64,000 nt of DNA, taken from contig CAWUHX010000028.1 in assembly GCA_963922205.1 (NCBI GenBank), positions 868,001 to 932,000 on the forward strand. The letters are read 5' to 3'. Source of the DNA: Romanomermis culicivorax. Taxonomy: Eukaryota; Nematoda; Enoplea; Mermithida; Mermithidae. Below the pieces are notes generated by a model. It was not told the DNA's origin, searched no databases, and saw nothing but the letters and a program-made list of their open reading frames with translations. A program made the translations under genes and the position numbers. Below are positions 59,001 to 64,000 of the stretch, one piece after another (the stretch's first letter is position 1; each line of letters starts with the position of its first letter).

Positions 59001-62000
59001 GAATGTCAATGATGGTGGAGAAAGTGCAAGTAACTGACATAATGTAATACGTTTTTCGACGCGTCAGTGTTAGTGTCGACCGTAAACCGGTTTACATTAG
59101 GTACACACAATGCGGCTTTCGAATTACAGTTAGCAAATAGTGGAAAGAGAAAAGTGGAAAGCATATTGCACGAGAACATGCAATTGGGGCAAGCGCCATA
59201 GGAATCCCTCTCCCCGGAATCGTCGATTATATGGTGACTTCTCTGTTTGGGATTTTCATTGTTCAGGATAAAAACGGAAAAATATATTCTTTGGCGAAAA
59301 ATTTTCATTTTTGGACAAAAAGGTCCAAAATGTAATTTTTATACATTTTTAGACCACCAGAACTATGTATTTTGTAAGTCATTTTTCCGACTTTGAAGGC
59401 TAAAATTCTCAAGTTTTTTTCCGTTAACGACACGTCTCCGCAGACTGATATGGTCCCACTCAAGGACATCGCTGATATCTGCAAACTTCGGTCGGCAGGG
59501 GTCGGGCCGTCCGGTCGATTATTTTCCCAGTTCGGCCGTGGCTAACAGTATCAATTTTTCAACTCAAACTTTCTGGTACTCATCCAAAAAAGAAACAGGT
59601 ACTATCTGCACTAGAATTTGTTGTTTTTTGACCAAGATTATTCGTCATTACCACGAGCAGCAATGATGACTACGAATGCAATGGCGACCATACACGTAGT
59701 TGGGGGGAGTGTTATAGGACCCCCGCCGGAAATCGTCGGCTATATGGCTAGCCATTGGGTGACCCCCCTAGATTTTCCAATCCTATGGCTATTTATACGG
59801 CAGCCATAGGGACCATCAGACTTTTGATCGGAAAAATACTGGAAAACACAAAATGCCAATTTTTGTATAAAAATAGTCAAAAACGTTTTTTTTCGGCGCT
59901 TCGCGCCATGAATACATTTTTAGTGTTCCTTTTTGACAAAAATTATTATTTTTTGAACCGTTTTTCGGATTTTTTTTGTGAAAAATCGAGTTTCTTTTCC
60001 TTCAGACACCCCTCCCCCGAAAAATTTTGGAAAATCACTCACCCCCGGTCTAAAAAAGTCGTTGGGACCCCTAACCCCGAAATCGGAGCCCCGTTACATG
60101 TATGATGACGATTACATATGCACTATCAGTAGGAAAAAACGATGACAGATGCAAACAACGGTTAGTGACGAAATAGAACATTACAGATGTACTAAGAAAA
60201 TTGAATATTTAATGAGAAACAGTATTAGACCTTTTCAGAGTCGTGCTTGGGATAATTTCAAATTAATAATTATAACTATTTCAAGTAGCAGCACGCAGCG
60301 CTGCAAAATTTTGATGGTTTGATTTTCTAAAATGCACTAATATAGATTCATTTTGGTCTTGACGGTCGAATTTTTTTCCACGTTTGCGACAAGGGCTCAA
60401 TTTTTTTCCCTGTGGCGCCCATTAGCATTTTACTTTAGTGCTCGTGTGATGATAGAAAAATTAGTTAATAAATTTCAAAAGCTAGCAAAACATATTTATT
60501 TTTAGCTACCAACTTTTTCACTTGATCGCTTCGCATTTTTCATCATTTTCAAATAAATTTGATTTGATTTCACTGACCTGTTTTGACTGAATTATGTATT
60601 TTTATTCTACACTGAAACTTTTCCGTAAAATATGCAAATATTCAAATATTCCGATCCGACGAACATCACTAACCTTCTACAAATTTGTTGTCAGAGTACA
60701 AGGAAAGCATCGTTCACTGCTTCTTACCCAAAATTATACAATTTTGTTCTTTAGCTGCCGGAACATCAAAGCCACTCGCCGTGCAAGTGATAAAAGCTCG
60801 CCAAAGTTCAGCCCAATTGTCAATTGAGAACGTATCGATAAAATGCGGTTTATGCCGTCCGTTAGAAACAAATGCCGACGCGTGGTTCCTGTACGATCTG
60901 TTCACACCGGCGATCAACGCTTGGGTCCATGTCCTTCAACGGTTCGCAGAGTTTTTCGGCGCTGCGCGAGACGAGCGCGAAATCATACGCAAAAGGACGT
61001 GGTTATTTTTGTTGATCGAAGCTATGGAATTACCCAAAGCTAGCAATACGTCGACCAAAAATAAATTTGAACCTGTGAGGTAAATAACGCAAAAAAAACA
61101 ATTTGTCGAACTATTGTGCCGCTTACTGATCTTAAATTTTTGAAAAAGGTTTCCAAATTCGGGAAAAAATTTGTAGAGCTCGGAGGAAATTTTTCAGTTA
61201 CAGACTTCGTATTTTCAATTATCCTCAAACAATATAACGATTAAATTTCTCGTCACTCTACTAGGTTTTACAAGGATTTGATTCGCAACTGCGCCACTTG
61301 TCAACTGTGTCTGTGTCTAGCTCGTTATTGCGTCGACAGTCGTTTTAAAAATTTCGAGGTACGCTTGCAGTCCGGTCTCAATAATATTACAAAAGATAAA
61401 AACTACGTCGATAATGCTCTTACGTTTTTACTACACCATTGGCGTGAAATTTTGTGTGCCGAAAATTTGGTAAAACTTCGTACCTTTCGCGCCGCTGTTT
61501 TCTTAGATGAAAATCCGCGGGAGGCGAGCGCATGCGCGTCCCCGTGGCACACGAAAAAATTCAAAAGCAAAGGTTCAGCCAAAAGAACGCCGTCGCCGGT
61601 CAAAGCAACTTTAGTTGATATAGAATCGAAGAATACAAATTCCGATGATACGCCATTGGATAAAACTACCGAGAAGGACAGGCTTTTGTCGCCTAAAGAA
61701 GGAGAAGCAGATGTAATTAGCATAGCCTATGCTAACAATAACGGTAACAAGATCAACCAGGCAGGGGTCAACTGTAATCTTTTCTTGTTCGTTATCAAGA
61801 TAGAAAAAATAGGTTAGTTTGTGAATATGTCTCAGTCAGTTCCTCCGATTGCTGACAGTGAGCGAGCACTCGGTAAATTGTTCGGAAATCAAGGAAAAAG
61901 CCATAAGAAGCCTGGGATATTCAGCCGGGTTTTTTTTATGAACGATGTCATTTAGGTTGCAAAAAATTTAGGGAGTTGGTCATTAGAATAAAAGGTTCGA

Positions 62001-64000
62001 ATTTTCTTCCTTAAAAGTAAGAGAAATGATTCAAAAAAATAGTTCTTGTGAACTAAAAATCCATAAAAATGACTATTTGTGCCAAAGCGTGTATTTTTTG
62101 ACCATGTTTTTAAAAATTTCCAATTTCTTCTAAGAAATAGGTATGTTTCAGCCCTTTTCATCTCAAAGGTTTGATTCCTATGTCCTAGTTATATGATTGA
62201 CGAATATTGTGGGTTTGGCATATGACCACCTATATGTTCGACGGCATGATTCTTGTATGGGTAGTCGTAATGTACCCATTTCAACCAAGTGTTTATTTTT
62301 GATTCCCGTAATCAGATGGTCCTGCTGATAAATCTGAAACTACCGTGCTTCTTCATTGGAACACTGAAGAGATATTTTGTTTCGTTTTCTGGTATCGATA
62401 CTGTAATAACACTGATTAATAATAATTGCAAATCTTCATCCAAAATTGGTCATGATTATAAGAGTGCATTAAAAAAGTCGTGGCTGATTTTTTTCATTAG
62501 ATTTACAACTCTGATTATTCCCTAGTTTCACCTGAAGCATTTCCAGAGTTACTTGGCTGTTTTCCTTGTTGAGAAATTTTGTTTATCTTTCATTTTAACA
62601 CGAATACTCCAATTTTTAGAACGTTGGATCGAAAATTGAGTCAGCGGTGGTTCGCAGAGCATCCAAAGTTGCATATTTTAAAAGGAAAGACTCGGGTTTG
62701 TCCAGCGGTTCGTCGGACAATGTCGCTAAATCGGCTGTTAGTGGAGGAAACGTTTCGGCTAGATCTACAGGTTAGCGCGGGTTCCCATTATATTTTCTGT
62801 GCTGAAGTATTTTGCAATTTTCGCAAAGCAGTTTTTTGCATTGAAAGTTTACAACAACTTATGAATGATTACAACAAGTCAGAGCTTCATAACTCGCAAT
62901 TTTTGATTTCACGAATTTTCTGTGTGGAAAAGCTGGAATTGTCAGGGAATTTCATTCTGAATTATGATGGCTGTTAATTTTTTTATTGTCTGAATTAAGC
63001 TCGAGAAAAATCGTTGCCAATTAACAAAATAAATTCAACACAGCCTTCGAAGTAAGAAAATTTTAGTTGGTTGAAGATCTTAGAACAAATTATTCAAAAT
63101 TTTTATAAGTTTGATGTACGGATTCGTGCGAGATATTGTACGGATAGCAAAAACGGTTTAGTACTCGTAAATGAACAATAAGTACGCATCAATAAAAGGT
63201 GTAGACTGACTTGAATTGAGATGCTCTGATTTTTTATGATACACTAACCATTTGAAACTCATCTATACATTTTTTCAAATTGTAACATTTTTAGGTATGT
63301 AGTTAATTTCAAATTCATTTCTTTCAGTATATGTAGGATGCTAAGGTTTAAAATGTAAAAATTAGCGAAAATCGGTTCAATTTTAGAGTTAAAAAAGGAA
63401 GTTTGGCACGTATTGTAGGATTTTTTTATTATCCCATCTCACGTTACTAAGTAAAGAGTAGGGATGGGCCGGATCGACTTTTTTGACGACAGCGGATCCG
63501 GATCTTGAAAAATTTGGTTCAGCGGATCCGGATCCAAAAAAATTTGGTTTAGTGGATATCCGGATATTGAGGAACAGATCCGACCGGATCCAGATCGGAT
63601 ACGGATCTTTCAATAAGTATATGTATTGTTTCAAATTTGTCTAAAATTGAGTTGTATGAATTCATATTCATTTTATGTCAATAGATTAATAATGATTGAT
63701 CAATAGATTATTAATGATTGAGGTGTTTGTTTATTGAAATAGTTCACATGTACTAATTAGTAATTTTCTTTCATTGAATTGTATTCATGTTTAGATCAAT
63801 ATTGGTTTCATCAGAAAAGAAATGAATAGAAATGGAAACTTTTTTTCAGAAATTATGGCTTCAAGTTCTTCTTTGACTAGCAGAGTGTGGGACTACTTCA
63901 CAGTGTCCCCAGATGATGAAGAAAAGGCAAAGTGCAATAAATGCAGAATACAGCTATTCAGAAAAGGCTGCGGTACTGTATGTCAGAGAAAACATTTGGA
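43378..64000 (+). CDS. BLTP1: BLTP1 (KIAA1109/Tweek) bridge-like lipid transfer protein, 5' part
   Basis: Seventeen exons with consistent phases give about 2,003 codons. The human protein is about 5,000 residues, so the gene continues well past the window. BLTP1 belongs to the VPS13-like repeating beta-groove family: a long hydrophobic trough, anchored in the ER by an N-terminal helix, that moves phospholipid to the plasma membrane. Here residues 31-47 (LFGALLCGIIWCTFLTF) are that helix, followed by YNSR and FGSFSFSSLSGKIMFREF, the start of the groove. Family landmarks continue in order: MGEGFVILQ, SYGPWADVQR, DATLDLLF, GQLLMFDSSTSLEYR, FVPYTYVFD, GWFDCWAAPTVSLSISY, EGLPVDAPTTEYAWMI, KYKMFRFSADD, CGCRGNCMFYG. 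ATG 43378 is the first in-frame Met before the helix. An acceptor-like TTTATAG at 43358 suggests a 5' UTR intron. Exons 10 and 11 are Ser/Thr-rich and least certain at their shared border. The last located exon ends at 62770. Confidence 0.95.
44109..44357 (+). CDS. BLTP1: BLTP1 exon 2
   Basis: GHCAFGNKFMPSTL, DLFMHIFKGTCENF, PPRIMGEGFVILQ. Acceptor AAACAG, donor GTGAAT. Confidence 0.93.
45310..45654 (+). CDS. BLTP1: BLTP1 exon 3
   Basis: GFYHYQDEVAIVPLD, GKGTVISYGPWADVQR, KFFFPEDFQVW, LLSDATLDLLFMRSD. Acceptor TTTAAG. Confidence 0.94.
45813..46243 (+). CDS. BLTP1: BLTP1 exon 4
   Basis: GSWAEVVLPWRIDENG, IQGQLLMFDSSTSLEYR, CFVPYTYVFDVKIDDFEL, NWIDTSSQAEENCYIG. Donor GTTAGT. Confidence 0.94.
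46687..46988 (+). CDS. BLTP1: BLTP1 exon 5
   Basis: GENLVFNSSLPFVKFYQSVY, LRAKFYLPDQHLL, GWFDCWAAPTVSLSISYVY. Donor GTGAGA. Confidence 0.93.
47289..47737 (+). CDS. BLTP1: BLTP1 exon 6
   Basis: DPDLMTIDIELGSSVVFLSA, FIMKGNYLGE, FRPFNVKLSLTLHDVQGHV, ending HCPVVFTG. The following 3.4-kb intron is element-rich. Confidence 0.93.
48310..48554 (-). mobile_element. GC-tract dispersed element (family C), inverted
   Basis: Inverted copy of 26095-26345 (CCCCTGAACTTTTTCCAAGA, CTGAGACCCTGGCCACCCCC, CCTGGAAAATTCTTGCC), within BLTP1 intron 6. Confidence 0.82.
51122..51296 (+). CDS. BLTP1: BLTP1 exon 7
   Basis: DQFVFELDKNFDECLIQLSI, APVLLHNVN, GRLILTSFQMR. Acceptor ATTTCAG, donor GTGTTG. Confidence 0.9.
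52815..53287 (+). CDS. BLTP1: BLTP1 exon 8
   Basis: YSPEGLPVDAPTTEYAWMI, EGTLTMPQLTHVISAA, a Cys-rich loop CHHMCPRLFCAQKC, DLKYKMFRFSADDVNIFVVD. Donor GTAAGT. Confidence 0.94.
53500..53749 (+). CDS. BLTP1: BLTP1 exon 9
   Basis: GGCLNIGSLKISQFIRYD, VWVECGLVELNFP, FHDSRTHRLWFIQSKNL. Donor GTTAGT. Confidence 0.92.
53919..54310 (+). CDS. BLTP1: BLTP1 exon 10 (3' border provisional)
   Basis: STLMPYVCGCRGNCMFYG is the conserved Cys motif, followed by a Ser/Thr-rich linker. The donor chosen (GTACAG at 54311) preserves phase, but a later one is possible. Confidence 0.8.
54512..54904 (+). CDS. BLTP1: BLTP1 exon 11
   Basis: DKFFDSQDKMNARRRSSAI, low-complexity linker, then ESYRKFLPLYSLVIDGELAR. Acceptor TTTACAG, donor GTAGTC. 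Confidence 0.85.
54943..55187 (-). repeat. G-tract element (family D), inverted
   Basis: Runs CATACCTGTACTTGGGG to CGGAGGTCTTACAGGTATG, with C runs of 12-14 at three places. Inverted relative to the copy at 33218-33410. Confidence 0.82.
55987..56190. mobile_element. Family A short MITE
   Basis: TATAGTTCGTTTTTATAAAA, AATGTTTGTAAATCG at the left. CTTGCTTTCCACTTTTTTAT, TCACAAGCATTTCCAG at the right. Degenerate ends. Confidence 0.6.
56610..56947 (+). CDS. BLTP1: BLTP1 exon 12
   Basis: LLREKSYYKPHDDTKNVFS, then SIEICIDVNISIFVTPLSVE, corresponding to the family's T-x-D-V-V-L-T-P-L segment. Donor GTAAAC keeps phase 0 to exon 13. Confidence 0.88.
57141..57414 (+). CDS. BLTP1: BLTP1 exon 13
   Basis: DMKASSNTSSLRRH, RINVPSIDICILQCGISE (family pattern V-S-I-P-x-V-N-L-C-L-L-Q), DIVMDVCFQTNS. 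Donor GTATGT. Confidence 0.9.
58114..58379 (-). mobile_element. GC-tract dispersed element (family C), inverted
   Basis: Third copy: CATACATGCACATAGGGGG, CCATACCTGAGACCCAGGCC, CTTTTTCCAGGACAG, CCTGGAAAATTCTTGGCG. It abuts the LINE fragment that begins at about 58382. Confidence 0.82.
58382..58600 (-). pseudogene. LINE fragment with zinc-knuckle-like C-terminal domain
   Basis: The minus strand encodes NNYKQFQSKILHNILITPR, LLTKYKIRDSAVCQFCELAE and DDILHTFCECPPVQFFRQEL. This is the C-x-x-C...H...C module (zf-RVT type) that follows the reverse transcriptase in many non-LTR retrotransposons. Only this module remains. It ends 48 bp from BLTP1 exon 14. Confidence 0.82.
58649..59029 (+). CDS. BLTP1: BLTP1 exon 14
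   Basis: VRKKKRQPKNEYLSVKADLD, TVCFQVIQLEDPYSP, FHRDVDQILAACENVKL. Acceptor TTTCTAG lies only 48 bp from a LINE remnant. Donor GTAACT is inferred from phase. Confidence 0.85.
59030..60754. other. BLTP1 intron 14
   Basis: No host exon is seen. It contains a remnant of the GC hairpin (TCGGCGCTTCGCGCC, 59894-59908) and two partial matches to each other around CGCCATAGGAATCC (59190) and CAGCCATAGGGACC (59802). Confidence 0.5.
60755..61079 (+). CDS. BLTP1: BLTP1 exon 15
   Basis: AGTSKPLAVQVIKARQSSAQ, TPAINAWVHVLQRFAEFFG. Acceptor TCTTTAG, donor GTAAAT. Confidence 0.88.
61265..61712 (+). CDS. BLTP1: BLTP1 exon 16
   Basis: FYKDLIRNCATCQLCLCLAR, DNALTFLLHHWREIL, then a Lys/Ser linker ending KEGEAD. 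The donor GTAATT is chosen because it alone keeps phase 0 into exon 17. Confidence 0.82.
62620..62770 (+). CDS. BLTP1: BLTP1 exon 17
   Basis: NVGSKIESAVVRRASKVAYF, KRKDSGLSSGSSDN, SGGNVSARST. Acceptor TTTTTAG, donor GTTAGC. The longer open frame in another phase is a shadow. Confidence 0.78.
63459..64000 (+). mobile_element. hAT transposon, left end (continues past window)
   Basis: Starts with TAGGGATGGGCCGGATCGAC, a hAT-style terminus, followed by several AGCGGATCCGGATC words and a subterminal region resembling the foldback element at 6918-8467. The coding part begins at 63855. The right end lies outside the window. It is inserted in BLTP1 intron 17. Confidence 0.78.
63855..64000 (+). CDS. 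BED zinc-finger hAT transposase, N-terminus (partial)
   Basis: ATG follows an acceptor-like TTTTTTTCAG. The frame is intact to the window edge: SRVWDYFTVSPDDEEKAKC, then NKCRIQLFRKG and RKHL. The order W-x-x-F, C-x-x-C, L and H-L is the BED finger that opens hAT transposases and binds the element's ends. No stop or frameshift is visible in the 48 codons present. Confidence 0.85.
   Translation, partial: MASSSSLTSRVWDYFTVSPDDEEKAKCNKCRIQLFRKGCGTVCQRKHL

Noticed and set aside
62579..62977. 132-codon frame over BLTP1 exon 17
   Set aside because: The phase-consistent reading from the acceptor at 62619 is a different frame ending at donor 62770. The long frame is out of phase.
1..64000. Horizontally acquired bacterial genes (SDR, ankyrin)
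   Set aside because: Both genes are intron-rich with phase-consistent GT-AG introns, and the ankyrin gene has an animal-type layout. Nothing indicates recent transfer.

Overview
The window is nuclear DNA of an invertebrate animal. Genes are split by GT-AG introns, some as short as about 65 bp, coding exons sit in AT-rich DNA, and two products belong to animal families (ANKRD29-type ankyrin protein and BLTP1/KIAA1109/Tweek). I see no operons, no prokaryotic signals, and no rRNA or convincing tRNA gene. I cannot fix the phylum: the sequence does not settle it without a database search. Exon coordinates come from splice motifs, reading-phase continuity and family resemblance, not from transcripts. 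|| Layout. (1) 1-9.5 kb: plus-strand exon fragments of a leucine-rich-repeat (possibly F-box/LRR) protein, with six exons of a short-chain dehydrogenase/reductase (SDR) between them (4378-6813). One LRR exon carries a 199-bp hAT-type MITE with a perfect 8-bp target duplication. (2) 9.5-12.7 kb: mobile-element debris. (3) 12.8-20.1 kb, plus strand: an ANKRD29-like gene whose internal repeat exons are mostly exactly 99 bp, one ankyrin repeat each, always in phase 0. (4) 20.7-27.6 kb, minus strand: a four-exon gene for a 336-residue protein of unknown family with an extreme N-terminal cysteine cluster, converging tail-to-tail on the ANKRD29-like gene. (5) 27.6-43.3 kb: 15.8 kb without a recognised host gene, made of transposons: a 3.5-kb inverted-repeat composite holding a 98-bp satellite, two 1.36-kb hAT-like elements, G-tract elements, hairpin-bearing dispersed repeats and a LINE fragment. 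(6) 43.4 kb to the end, plus strand: the first 17 coding exons (about 2,000 codons) of BLTP1, a very large bridge-like lipid transfer protein. Its introns hold more MITEs, a 1.5-kb Harbinger-like element, another LINE fragment and, at the window edge, the start of a BED-finger hAT transposase gene. || How it fits together. The four host genes share no evident pathway. The clearest theme is transposition. At least three DNA-transposon superfamilies can be recognised by target duplications: TA (mariner-like), TTA/TAA (PIF/Harbinger-like) and 8 bp (hAT). They are nested up to three deep, and related copies in the same window preserve the pre-insertion sites. Candidate sources are also present: a decayed Harbinger transposase fragment near 24.8 kb and the hAT gene at 63.9 kb, whose left end resembles the arms of a 1.55-kb foldback element at 6.9-8.5 kb. 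I found no evidence for an entirely new kind of biological system. The most open protein question is the Cys-cluster protein.
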